From positions 5,644,501-5,708,500 of the forward strand of contig OX344763.1 of NCBI GenBank assembly GCA_947034895.1: a stretch of 64,000 bases of DNA. Reading direction: 5' to 3'. Source of the stretch: Rhytidiadelphus loreus. Taxonomy: Eukaryota > Streptophyta > Bryopsida > Hypnales > Hylocomiaceae. The position numbers and the translations under genes are program-made. Below are positions 11,901-23,799 of this stretch, one piece after another; position 1 is the stretch's first letter, and the number at the start of each line of letters is the position of its first letter. The notes beneath the pieces are model-generated. The model saw nothing but the letters and a program-made list of their open reading frames with translations, was not told where the DNA came from and did no database searches.

Positions 11901-14900
11901 TTGAGAATCATGTCGAAATCGATCAGGCAAAAACTGATTACAGTAATTCAACTGGAACTGTCAAAACGAGTATCACACGGAAGCAACCTTGAATGACAGA
12001 AACACAGAGAGTGGCTCGGAAAAAGACCTCAGGTAGCACAATAGTCTGAATCTGTTGCTTGGCTCGTGTGAAAAGATTATGCTGGAAGAGTTTTGAGTTC
12101 ATTCGTACTGGACGTTCCTGTCATGACGACGTAAATTCAACTTTTAGTCAACATGAGCTCAACTAATAATCCAGCTGGCACCACAATTGCCTCCCGTAAA
12201 AAAATTCCAGTCAAACTAAACCTACGTTCAGCCCAAAATAAGGCATGTAACTATCTGAAGACGCTTCACTGGAAACTAAAAACAACAACTTCACAAAGCA
12301 AGGAGTGCCAAAAGACCATCATAGCTAGGCAAGCACATCTACCTGGAACATTGCATCTTTGATAACATTCATGTCGATGTTGTCGTCAAACAAAGTCTGT
12401 AAATACAAAAGTCGAATCCACCGTCAAGATTACCACTTCAATATCACACATGCTTAACCCCTTACGGAACAAGCGTTCATATTTCGAAAATAACCAATTC
12501 AATTGATCATATTCTGAAAATTATAATTTAGATGGTGCCAATTTCATATCACCACAATCAGCCAAGAATATTGCATGTAATTCTCAAAAAATAAACAGAA
12601 TTGGACAAAAGACCTAAGCTAACCTGTTAAAAACAAATAAGGACCAATTTGGGCCTCTTGGTCCTCAAGGATTACAAAAAAATCACCACAGAGAGTACAA
12701 TACACACACCTGAGCCCGTTCAACTTTTAAGGGGGTCTTGGCTGTGATGTAGCCCTCCACATTTGCCAGGGCGGCTGCGGTTTCAAAAGTCAATTGAGGA
12801 CTTGAGAGGATAGGCAGTGTCCCAGAATGTCGGGCCTGCCAAGTGAATGACTACGTTATGTACTAAATCCTCAATACAAACAAAAGTAATATCAATGATC
12901 GATGATCAATGCTGCACGATTGATAGAAGAAAAATAAATGGAAACAAAAACATCTACTGGATTTAGAGCTACACCTTCAAAAGTTCATGAACCTCCTTCG
13001 GTGGAGGATTTCCTCCACTCAGCACCACAGTTGCTATGTTAGCATCTGACTTGGACTCGTGCAGATGTATCAACCCCAAAAGAATGTCCACTCGAGCTGC
13101 AGAAGTGATGACCACAGACCCCTTCGTTGGGTCAACATGGCGAGGCAAATAGCGAAGTAAATCAGACAGCTGTAAGGTGGCTACAAGATACTGTGTGACC
13201 TCTGTTGACATCGCAACTTCCATATCCTCAACTGGATAAAGCAGTTCTGCTCCAAGCTTTTTGGCAACATCTTGCACCTACAAACCAAAGACAGCCCACG
13301 AAGAACAAATTCAGCATACCCTGCACAGCTATCGATAGTATACAAGGTCGCTTTACTATCTAACACTTCCAGAACTGCATCGCAAACCATACGGCTATAA
13401 CATTGCTCTCAAATCTTCCTAAGACCATCAATAGTCCATTTGAAGCCAAAGAACCAAATTTCGAGTTCCTAAGATTTAAAAAACAGTTAAGTACGGATTC
13501 TAAGGCGAAATACTGAAAAGAAATATGCCATGGTGGAAAAGATTACTCCAATGCCATTGCTAGCAACATGTACGATGGTGATCTCTCAATTTAGATGACT
13601 AATTGTAAGAGGCTTATCATATACCAACCATTTCCTCGCTATGTGGTTCTGAGTGCATAACTAGGGGGTGTCGGCACAAGATGCTGCTATAGTTGGTCAA
13701 AACCTGGGTTGTCCAGATAACCAGTGAAATTCTCCTTTTCCATGCGCTAGTGTCTCAATGCAATGAGAGCAGCCAGCATTGCTCTGGGCATTGCGATTTG
13801 AGTAGTTGCAGGGGTATCACAGGTGCTTCTCAATTATTTCCTCCAACCGCACCACGTGTATTCACTAGGTTTTCAATCACTAGCTCCACCATCTATTCTT
13901 GACATCAATTATTGTAAATAATTTTTATTCATGCTTTGTTCGAGTAAAACCATGTCCTTGAAACATTGTGCAACATTGATATGTAAATTATTTTCTCAAC
14001 TAGGTTTATCATTTATCAGTGAAATTTGAAGGTGAAGGAAGATACCTGAACAGACCGCAAGATCGCGTCCTCAGGTAATGCTCCTGCATATCGTATTTTT
14101 AATTCCTCAAACAGCTTACGGAGTAGCTTATCTTTCCTTTCAGTCTGAGGTGTTCGATGAACTATGGCTCCCACAACATCCACGTGCTCACGACCGAAAA
14201 CCAAGTCGCTTAGTCTAACATTGTTTACAACTCGCTTCTCCCATTCAAAATCATCCCAGTTCTTCAGTTTGTCCTCCTTGCCACAAGCAATCCCTGCACA
14301 TTGACGAAACCAGTTTACCATACAGAAGAGTTTTGAGATATATCTATTCATCGTCATAATTACCTCAAAGAAAACAAGCATGCTACTGGGAAGATAACAC
14401 TCTAGATTAGTACAAAACTTATGCGCTTTCCACAGTTGAACACAACGAAACTACAGCACTAAAATATCCAAGAAATAGCTCACTTTTGAAGAAATTTGTT
14501 CCGTGGTTAGGCATGCAATCACTACCGGATGAGCCCACATGCAAACATATCAACTGAAGACCGAATGAAAATAAACAAATGATTTTAATGTGAACCACAC
14601 CCGACTTTGCAACATATTACGAGCTCAAGATCGTGCACAGAAAGTATTTGAGTTTCTTTTCTTGAAGCACTGTTCATTGATTCCAAGGGTGTTCAGTCAC
14701 CTCCTCAAGAATGTTATGGACTCTCCAGGTCTGGCAAATACCGGTAGATAATATCCAGTGGCATGCAATGACAACAAAACTTGAATGACGTCTCTTTCTG
14801 TAATTCTGACACAATCATACCCTCCTACATTATAACCAAAAATTTACCTGCATCCGTGACAAGTAAAGCTGACGATCCCAGTGTTTGCGCGATCTTGGCA

Positions 14901-16571
14901 TTAAGTGTGACTGTGTCATCACCGACACCTCGCAAGCTTGTCCCCTCAACAACCACAAAATCATGATTGGCTCTGCAGGCTTCATAGGCTGACACCAAAT
15001 TCAAACGAAAGGGTCAATAACATCATCCCCGGAATGTCGGCTCAATCACAAAACATACACAGAGAATAGGGCTAGTTTATGCTGTAAAGGACGCAGATGT
15101 GGAAACCTGGCATACTGCAGACCACTAATTCTCAAAGAAGACTCACAGAAATTAAAAAAACTATAGAACTTACCGATTAGGGTTTTGTGATAAGAACATA
15201 ACGCAGGAGTCCTACTAAGGGTCTAATTTAAATTACGGAAAGAGGATTCCTTAGGGGTCGGTCTCATTGACGTATGATTTTTATAATTACACTAGGGTTT
15301 ATCTATATTTTGGACAAGACATCAGGAGATTCCATACCCTACAGAAGGCCGAGTCTACAGGGCAGGCCCTCCTGACCCTAGAATAGTTCCAGTGTTAGGA
15401 AATCCATAAAATTTAAATTAACGTCTGGCAAGTTGGTATGGAACGCTAGAGTGGTGGCACATTAATTCAAGGACGACACTAAATAGAACAAAAGGAGTAA
15501 TGTCAGGAAGTCAAAGCACAGAAATTAGCTGTGAACCTTTCAGCACTTCTTCAAGCAAGTCATCAATCTTGTCATTCGTCACGAGTTCATAAGCACGTTC
15601 CTGTGTGACTCCCTGCATGCATGCTTGATCATCCTTCATTTTAAAAACGCTTTTGATCAATTTGGACCTGAAAAACAAGCCACATTGCAAAATACCATCA
15701 GACGATTCGAACATTCAAGAAGCACGAGCCCAAATTCTAAATCACCATTAGATCTACACTAATAGACAGTCACATCCACATTCCAAGACACAACACTCCA
15801 TCATAAGGATCGGCTGATCCAACCTCCGACTAGTAACAAACCCTATTCAGATCGATCCCTGCAGAGGATGCATCATCCTCTAAACTGAAACACCAACACA
15901 TTCTCTCGGATTACATTAACTAAACATTGTGACAACTGATAAGCAAAACGCGGGGCTAAACGCACCTAAGACGTATTCTCTTCATTGATTCGGCAAATCT
16001 AAAAATCAGCCCCACCTAAATTACAATTTCAACAATACGACCAGTTGAATTTATCATTGTAAAACCCTAAATTCTTAGTCAATTTAGGGGTTAAACCTAC
16101 ACACTGACAAACATTCCCATCCACACGATGATCGGCTGATCCAACCTTCAACAAGTAGCGAACCCCGAATCTGTGAATGCACCATTCTCTCAAATGAAAT
16201 TACTACACCTTCATTTGAATTTTAACTTAAATTGCATGAGAAGAAACGCCAAGAAAAACGAACCTATGACCGCCGATGGTGGTTTCGTCGATAGGTCTAA
16301 AGTACCCAATTCCAGGCTGCAACCTCTCCAAGGCGTGCAACAAACCCACAGTAACAGCCACGGAGTCACGCCCCACGCCGCCAATGGTATGATGAATATA
16401 CAAGCTGTTGGTATGCGCTTCACGTAATGAAGGGATGGTAAACCACCGATAAACCCTGGACCCCCCCCCCGTATTCGCGCTCTCCAACCTAATTACCCCC
16501 CTTGCTTGCAACCCCGCCAAGAGCTTCTCGCGCAGGCCTTGTCTCGCCTTCTTCCCCAGCGCCCGCAACAT
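8934..16571 (-). CDS. PTA: Phosphate acetyltransferase (phosphotransacetylase), probably mitochondrial
   Basis: It interconverts acetyl-CoA + phosphate and acetyl phosphate + CoA. Exons: 16571-16264, 15667-15537, 14988-14848, 14293-14046, 13277-12975, 12835-12710, 12396-12343, 12117-12028, 11843-11637, 11251-11099, 10949-10742, 10488-10406, 10184-10113, 9841-9779, 9122-8934. All introns are GT-AG and phase is kept throughout (2376 nt, 791 aa). Residues 1 to about 50 ([17 protein letters not shown]...) are Arg/Leu-rich and amphipathic, like a mitochondrial presequence. Then follow the BioD-like N-terminal domain (about 57-270), a DRTGG-type region (about 277-377) and the C-terminal PTA_PTB domain (about 438-775) with [15 protein letters not shown] and [10 protein letters not shown]751, R752 and D758 match the catalytic Ser, Arg and Asp known from archaeal Pta. 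Full length with no break. The ATG at 16571 was chosen because the in-frame codon upstream is only TTG. No acetate kinase gene lies in the window. Confidence 0.93.
16461..16470. repeat. C10/G10 homopolymer inside PTA exon 1
   Basis: Ten consecutive C on the plus strand encode a Gly-Gly-Gly run in the presequence of PTA. The frame is correct with ten; any length error here would break the start of the gene. Confidence 0.9.
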
Positions 16572-17178
16572 CTTGTCCCAGGTGCGCAATTCCCCCCAAT
16601 TCTACCTCACACAAACCCTAAGCCCATACCAATGGATCACACGCATCGGTGGAATACTCCCGAGAATCTCATGGAAGACGCAACTACTACTACACTTGTT
16701 GCGTGAAGTTAGGTCACGAGAAAGTGGATTTCCTGCGCCTTGGACTGCAATCGTCTGAAATTGCGTAAGCGATTGTATGAATTGGTGAGGAGGACGACGG
16801 GAATGCCTACTGACTGAGCAAAAGGGCCGGGTTTGCGGGGAGCAGGGGGGGTGGCGATGGTGACACTTGGCCACGGCGGAATGGAGGCAGGTGGAGGGTG
16901 TGAGTTGGCATGCCGTGGCAAAGCACCGCTGTCACAACTTCTGCTGAGTAGAGGTAGAGCAATGATCTGAGTTAGGCCCGTTTCACACTTATTTGTCCAG
17001 TGGTTGTGGACGAAACTGTAAGCCATTTGATTGGTCCATTCCGATATTTCGTCTGCTTGGGGTCTGCTATGAAGCAAAGTGATGCATTTTATAGACACTT
17101 GGGGGACGTCCACTTCGTTGGAAGTCCAGGTCATCTATGACTCCTGCCAAAAATAGGAACGGAGTGGTACTTGTAGTG

Positions 17179-17222
17179 GACAAGTTTGAGGTCACCTTGC
17201 GAGGTGACCCCAAACTTATCCA
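17179..17222. repeat. Short perfect-like hairpin upstream of PTA
   Basis: 'ggacaagtttgaggtcacct' is followed after a few bases by its near-exact inverse 'aggtgaccccaaacttatcc' (about 20-bp arms, one or two mismatches). It lies about 0.6 kb upstream of the PTA start codon. Its role is unknown; the cruciform could be a transposon footprint or a protein-binding palindrome. Confidence 0.6.
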
Positions 17223-17444
17223 GAGGACAAAACACGATGCAATCGTAGCACCCTTCACGAGCACTTGTTTTTTTCAACATGGTTCTGTTTGTCAAGGTTT
17301 GCTTGGCTCCATCAACATTCTGGAGAGGTGCAGCTTGTAGGACTCTTTCTTTCATTTGAGCACCGCATTTCGCATTGATCAGTTTGAATTATGTGATCTG
17401 TTTGTTGCCCTTTAACCCTAATAACTTATATTTTTGATTTCATG

Positions 17445-17790
17445 GCCCTCATAGTAAGATTTTATTGACTTTCTCATTTTGATTAGTCCGTGGGGAGTTC
17501 ACCAATTGGGGGAGGGGCTGGAGGGCCGTTTTGGGCCTATTTCCAGCTCCGTTCCCCTTGGTCTTCTCGAACTCTGGTGTCAGATTTTTTTTTTAAAATA
17601 AAAAAAATAAAAAAAAATTTAAGTCCTTAAAATGAAAAACAAAGTTAATTTTTTTTTTTTTCCGAAAAAATTGACCTGGAAGTTGCTTGGCCAAGTCAGC
17701 GCAGGCGGGGAACAATGGGTTTTGGTGGGTTTCAGGTGGGTTTTGAGTTAGGAACTCGCAGCCCTTCACAACATCCAAAACACATGTAAT
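17445..17790. mobile_element. MITE-like repeat, family with CATTA ends, copy 1
   Basis: The segment from the G-rich left part through 'gtcagatttttttt', the A/T tract, 'aatttaagtccttaaa', 'aaacaaagttaa', 'ggccaagtcagc' and 'ggaactcgcag' to 'acatgtaatg' is colinear with 63420-63737. No coding sequence is seen. The right end carries the CATTAC terminus (as its inverse); the left end is poorly preserved here. Confidence 0.6.
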
Positions 17791-18651
17791 GACTGTTCAT
17801 CTTGAAGGTACTCATAAAACTCTACGTCTACTTGAATTCCTAATCAAATAGCAAAGCACCAAACTCTACTTTGCGGTTTACTAGTATCATATTAGTGCAT
17901 TGACGGCAACTTTTGGGACTTTAGGAAATAGAATTCATTGAGTTCTAAATATCTTTGGCCCTTTCAAGTGCAAGTATTTTATAGGTTTGTGGTGTTAGCT
18001 TTGATTCTTTAGAGGTTGCAAGTGAACGATTCATTGAAGATGTAGGTAAATCCTTTCAAAACTCATAAGTAATTCAAAAATAATTTAGAAAACATGAAAT
18101 CACTTGTGTTGAATTCCTCATCTATTTTTCTATCTCTGAAAAATTAACTGAAAAACTTTCCATACAAATAACTACATGAAAAAGATGGAGCAGTTGAAGG
18201 ATTAGGGATTTAGAAGACTGGCTTGTTTTACTGAGAATTATTTCGTTGATTGAATATTTCAGTGTTCAATTCTTTTGAATTCGGTGGGGTAACTTCATCA
18301 GATTTTGTACATAATGATATGAAGTAGAAGTTTGAACTTTCTAGTTCCATCACATCAATATTGTCATAAGATTCTAAATTTGAGCATCTTCCTCCTGAAC
18401 AATTCGTTTGATTAGGGTGTCTTTAAAATTACCACCTCAGTTATATAATTTTTTTTAAACAAATGAAATGGTTGATGGCGATTTTATGGAAGTTCCTTCC
18501 AGAATTACATTTGTGGATTACATTCTTTCCAGAATTACATGATCTTCAAGATATTGAATAACCTCTTGCTGTAGTCTGTGATTATGGGGTTCAGACTATA
18601 AAAAGGTGAACCAATACATTTTAAAGTTTGTACATTCCACTCTAGCTTTAC
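17791..18651. other. AT-rich intergenic, nothing recognised
   Basis: No domain, RNA or repeat was recognised here. Confidence 0.45.
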
Positions 18652-19436
18652 ATGCATATTATTGACTTTTTTGTTTTGGGATGTACTGCTCCAAAAAAAT
18701 TTAACTATATGAGTGGAATTTTTCATGGTCCAGGGTCATCATGCATTAGAGGTTCTCTTCTGAGTCGCAAACTAATGACAATGACAATGACATCCCTGAA
18801 TCTCCTCAGGGCTTTCTGCACATGCTATATAGAACAAACGAAATTAGGGACATTGAAACTCACAATTCCGAGGGAAATCCGACAGAAGAAGACATCTCAC
18901 AATATGATACTATTCCCAAGGAAGAAACCCAAGTTTCTCCTGAAACATGCCAGGATTTCTAAGTAGAAAGGAAAGACAAAGAAGAAAGGTGCATCCTCCT
19001 CCAAACCAAAGCAAGTGATGGTGTTGATAATGATGTTGACACTACAACAACGACAGTGTTTTATAATTGCAAAAATATGACTGAGGATGATTGGCGACTA
19101 CTCGCAGTCATATTCTTAGAGGTCAATACCTTGGGGAGAAATATGACTGCAAAATATGACTACTAGTCGTTTTTGGGCCTTGTACTTCACGGGCGTATAT
19201 TATATGTCCGTTGGGAACACCAAAGTATTTCATAGGGAACGGTAGGGAACTCGTTTGAGAACATTGAGTTATATTATTAGTCATATTTTCATGATAGTAA
19301 CATTTTTTTGTTTTGGGGCAACCTAAGAAAAACATGGGCAATCAAAAAAAATATAGACAAGCCATTGTTTAAAATTTTGAAACCTAATCACCACTTTTTA
19401 AGGGTTTTGAAACCCTAGCCACTACTTCTTTTGACT

Positions 19437-19640
19437 CTTGTCTCTTGTCTCTTTGAGTTCACTCTTGTTTCTTAGTTGTTGTGTTTTGTTGCATTTTGAG
19501 TTCACTCTTGTTTCTTAATTGTTGTGTTTTGTTGCATCTTGAGTTCACTTTTGTTTCTTAGTTGTGTTTTGTTGCATCTTGAATTCACTCTTGCTTCTTA
19601 GTTGTTGTCTTTTGTTGCATTTTCATTCTTGCTTCTTGTT
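19437..19640. repeat. Tandem repeat of about 43 bp, T-rich
   Basis: About four units of the pattern 'gagttcactcttgtttctta' + 'gttgttgtgttttgttgcat' occur with small changes. The Phe/Leu-rich plus-strand frame that follows to about 19926 comes from the pyrimidine-rich composition. Confidence 0.75.
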
Positions 19641-20404
19641 TTTTTCTTCTTGTATCTTTATTTATTTTTCTTATTATTTCTTATTTTTTACTTTTTGTTC
19701 TCTCTTTTTGTTTCTTGTTTCTTTTTGTTGCATCTTAACTCTTTTTTGTTGTTTCTTGTTACCTCTTAGTAGTTGCTCCTTATTGTTTTTTTTGTGCATC
19801 TTAACTTGTATTTGTTGTTATCTTTTAGCACTTGTTGCCTTTTTTCTTCTTGTTCCTTGCATTACCATTGTTTTTTTTCTTAACCTAAATTTGTATTACA
19901 TATTTTCTATTGTTGTAAACTTTTGAAGATTGAGCTTTGTTGTATGTTCATTAAAAATTAACCTCCTATTTCTTTAATTGTATATGTAGGCAACAAAATT
20001 GGAACAAAGTCGTTGGAGGCTACTTGCAACTCACTTCATATTATTATAAGAAATATAGTCTCTATTGATTTGTGTAAATAATTCATTGTGATATACATAT
20101 TTTTTATTTGTGACTAATAAATTATAAATGTCATTGAAAGGAATCACATTCCTTCTTATATATTCCCTCTCCAATATCATTATTTCTTGTATATCTTTAA
20201 AATCATATGTATTTGTTTTTAACTACATGAAATCTTTTATTCAATTGTTAAATCATTTTAATGTATGATTGCAAATATGCTTAGGTATCCTACAACCGTT
20301 GTATGATTTGTTCAATTTATAGTTCAAAATACATATCAATAAAAAAATGACTACTTGGAGTCACAAAATGATTATAATAATTTTCAAAAAATTATTAAGT
20401 GCTC

Positions 20405-20830
20405 TCAATATGACTGAAAAATATGACTGAGAAGAGTCGTTTTACAAATCATCAAAAAATATGACTCACCGCAGTCATATTCCACATGACTGCAAAATAT
20501 GACTCACTACAGTCATATTTCACATGATTAGAAAATATGATTCACCGCAATCATATTCCGCGTCATCAAAAAATATGACTCACTGTAGTCATATTCCATA
20601 ATAACAAAAAATATGACTCACCACAGTCATATTCCACGTCATCAAAAAATATGACTCAATGGAGTCATATTTCATAATAATAAAAAATATAACTAACCAC
20701 AGTCATGTTCCACGTCATCAAAAAATATGACTCAACACAGTCATATTCCACAAAATATAACTGACCACAGTCATATTCCACGTCATCAAAAAATATGACT
20801 GAATGTAGTCATATTCCACGTAGGATTTTT
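20405..20830. repeat. Array of about ten palindromic units in the right arm of E1
   Basis: Each unit has the form 'aaatatgact' + 4-8 variable bases + 'agtcatatt' + 'ccacgtcatc' and is about 40 bp long. The two arms of a unit are inverse to each other, so every unit can fold on itself. The same motif recurs at 20930-21060 and near the left end of E1. Confidence 0.8.
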
Positions 20831-21861
20831 TCATTTACCCGGGCAGCTCAAGAAAAAGTCAAAGAAAGTCAAAATATACACCTTGTTGGCATATTATGGC
20901 TAATTATGGATATTTATACCCCTCAATTTATATGACTGCCAATATGACCAATGTCTGAAGCGACTGCTTCTAAATGACTACATTGAGTCATATTCCGAGT
21001 CATCTACAATGATTTCTGCGCGAGTCATATTTTTTGATTTTACGACTCACTGCAGTCATTTTTTGCAGTCATAAAACATTGCTTTTGTTGTAGTGATGAA
21101 GAAGAAGGCAACAAATGAGGTCCAAATTGGAAGGATCATTAGATTGTCAATCTCATTCACTTGAGGGGGACAATACACAAAAAATTCTCAGGCATGAAGA
21201 AGCAAGGTTTAACTCTATGTCTCATGATTTTGTTGAATTTCAGATGTTTTCAAATGTTCTACACTAAAAAATTTCGGCATTTCATAAAATATTATAAAAT
21301 TTATTGTATACATCCATTTCAAAAAATTATCTAACTTTGACAATGTGTTTTTTTTAGGTGTCAACAACTAGGGTGTTCTATACACTCACTTGGTTGTAGT
21401 TTGCCCTGATTTTGATCACAATAGTGATGCTTGTTGAAAAAAGTGGAAGAAAATATATGATGACTACAAGGCCGACTACACTGCCAATGGCATATTTAGT
21501 AATGATAGGTCTTCCAAGTGCAAATGGTATTCTCTCATTGATGGATACATGCATGACCGTGCTAATGTTTACAAGAATGTTCATGCTAGTGCTCAAGATG
21601 AGGACCCTAGCTAATTATGAGCAAGAGAAGACTCAAGAAGCTTGGGAAGACATTGTCCAAGTACCTGAACCTGTACCAAGTACTTCTCGAACTCCAACGG
21701 GTCTAAAAAAATCTGACAAGGTGGTTACACAAGAGGCCATTGTACAGATGGTTGAGCAATCGAAGAGGATTGCTAATGCTATGAAAGACTCTAAAGCAGG
21801 GAAACTCGCTCTGCTGCAAGGGATGTTGGCCACCATGAATGATTTTGTGAAGAAGTTGTAG

Positions 21862-22741
21862 GTCAAGGTCTGTCCTGAAATTGTCATGCTTGGTGCTTGA
21901 GCTACTCTATATATATACTGCTTGTTTGTATTGCTTTAGTGATTGAGGAGTTCATGAGTGTGTTGCAGTAAAACCTTCATTTTCTATACATGTGCTTTCC
22001 TTGGGCTAGATGGGGAATGAGATTATAGTATCAGTAGTTCCTTCCAGTGTTAGTTATGTACAAGGTCTGCTACTTCTCATACATAGAGGTTATGATATGT
22101 TTTGATGCAGGGGAAATTTATTTCACTGCAATGCCTATGTGCTTACTTCTTGAAATCTATACCTTCTACCACCTTCTTCATTTGGGAAAGCAATTCCAGA
22201 TGAGTGACTGCAAACATATGATGAAAATTTGAAGTAAATGATTAATAGCTTTACAGATGTGAATATAAACTGTACAAGTCAAATTAAATATGACACATTT
22301 TAATGGATACATGCATGGATGAGGTTATAGAACTTGTTTGAAGCTAGGTAGGTATGGTTTCACTTGCAGATAGTGTAAACAGAAATTTGGTCGATGTGGT
22401 TAAGGTACCATAGGCATGTGATTAGCTCTAAAGTAGATGTTGTGAGACTGAAATGGAACGTAGGGGAGGTAAAATTTATCAATATATTTTCCTACGTATT
22501 TACCTTCAAAGACAATTGTGATTTCATTCAGACCCAAATCATTCCTTTTCTATGAAACTCGCTGGAATTAAGGTACAAGGTCCATAAATGAAAGGTGCAA
22601 GGCTTGAAATATAATTTTGGAAAGATGGAACATCTTAAAATATTTTTTCGTACAATTCTCTTCAAAGACAAGTGGAATTGACATCTAACCAAAGTTGTTT
22701 AATACTTTTTAGAGCATTGTGAAATTAATTATAAAATTTTG
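21862..22741. other. Intergenic, nothing recognised
   Basis: It may contain the 3' part of the Myb-like relic. No domains, RNA genes or clear repeats were identified. Confidence 0.45.
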
Positions 22742-23114
22742 ACATTAGATGGGATTCTAGTGAAGTAGAGGGCTGTGAGTTCCCATGCATTCCCAAACGT
22801 TGGGAACTCTGCTACACAGGATGTTGATGTGGCGAGTGATATAGTCGAGAGACGACCATATCAACAATTATTAAAAAAAAAAAATTTTAATATTTAATAT
22901 TTTTTTAAATATTTTTTTAAAATTTAAATATTTTTTTAAAATTTAATTTTTTTTTTAAAATTTAAATTTTTTTAAAAAAAATTTAAATTTTTAATTTTTA
23001 ATTTTTAATTTTATTTAATTTTTAAATATTTATTTTCTAGCAACACAGGCTAGTTCCCAACAACGGGATCCAGCTTGAAACGACCCTTCCCAAAGCTGAA
23101 TCCCATCTAATGAG
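22742..23114. mobile_element. MITE with CATTAGATGGGATTC terminal inverted repeats
   Basis: It starts with CATTAGATGGGATTC and ends with the exact inverse GAATCCCATCTAATG. The inner parts 'gctgtgagttccca' and 'ttgggaactctg' resemble the 'ggaactcgcag' block of the copies at 17.45 and 63.42 kb. The centre (22870-23035) is a pure A/T tract. No coding capacity is seen. Confidence 0.75.
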
Positions 23115-23799
23115 TTTACAAGGCATATAGTTCTAAAATGGTGTCTTACCTTGAATATGCATTTTCCGTACACTTCTAAAGGCTATAAAAAAGAACATGT
23201 ACACACAATGTTCATATAAGTGAAGGCATCATCTTAGAGTATGGTCCCTTATTAGTTATAGAATTGTAAAGTGAAATGCTTATAACGTTTTGGAATAAGA
23301 AATGTCCTTCAACATCCATGTATTTAGTGTAGTCTTTCATAATTGAACAATCTTGTACTTGTTATTTGAATTCCAATGTCCTAATTTGTGGAGTATATTG
23401 ATTTGCAATGGATAGGAAATGGGATTATGTCCATTCAATTGTTTATCAAATTTCAAGTGATGTTCATGTTTTTTATAGAATATTTTCAAATATTATATAG
23501 AAATTTTTTATTACATTAATTTAATGATTGATACTAATTTACATAAAATGAAAAAAATATTTAAAAAAATTTGAATTCATAATAAATAAAACATTGGATT
23601 CAAAAAGCATGAATATGACGAAGAAGAAATAATTTTTTAAAAGGTAAAACTCATTCCATGGAAAAAAGGAATTACAATTTCATAATTTTTCGGACTACAT
23701 CATGGAATACTAGGAGAAAGAATTCAATCGAACTCTGATGAGGTTAATTCAATATGGATATCATCTCGATCCCCTACCATATCTCTCTGCCTCTTCGTC
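23115..23799. other. AT-rich intergenic, nothing recognised
   Basis: No feature was recognised. Confidence 0.45.

Larger units (their letters stand above)
19040..21095. mobile_element. CACTA-like non-autonomous transposon (E1)
   Basis: The left end reads CACTACAACAACGACAGTG and the right end is its inverse in the form CACTACAACAAAAGCAATG; after a few bases both continue with 'gttttat..tgcaaaa..atgactg'. CACTA at both tips is the hallmark of the CACTA (En/Spm) superfamily. Subterminal 'aaatatgact' motifs in direct and inverted order occur at both ends (about 19071-19170 and 20405-21070), as expected for CACTA transposase-binding repeats. The interior (19420-19900) is T-rich, with four repeats of about 43 bp. 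No transposase is encoded. A clean 3-bp target duplication is not visible (left 'tga', right 'atg'). Confidence 0.7.
18730..21861 (+). pseudogene. Trihelix/Myb-SANT-like protein gene, split by a CACTA-like element and frameshifted
   Basis: The left part (about 18770-18960) reads as an acidic segment containing NDNDNDIPESPQGFLHMLYR. The right part begins at 21096 with DEEEGNK, followed by GPNWKDH-IVNLIHLRGTI and, at 21441-21608, KWKKIYDDYKADYTANG...KWYSLIDGYMHDR, which is the core of a trihelix (Myb/SANT-like) DNA-binding domain. A one-base frame change near 21605 leads into a C-terminal, probably helical segment (NYEQEKTQEAWEDIVQ...MLATMNDFVKKL, stop 21861). Stops are also present between 21115 and 21440. 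The 2-kb element 19040-21095 lies between the two halves. Proteins of this kind often accompany PIF/Harbinger transposases, and such a relic follows at 23.8-25.1 kb on the other strand, so this may be ORF1 of the same element; that link is inferred. Confidence 0.6.

Noticed and set aside
16572..16589. Upstream extension of PTA to 16589
   Set aside because: It would start with TTG; the ATG at 16571 gives a typical presequence.
19564..19926. 120-codon plus-strand frame rich in Leu/Phe/Cys
   Set aside because: Arises from the pyrimidine-rich interior of the CACTA-like element E1.
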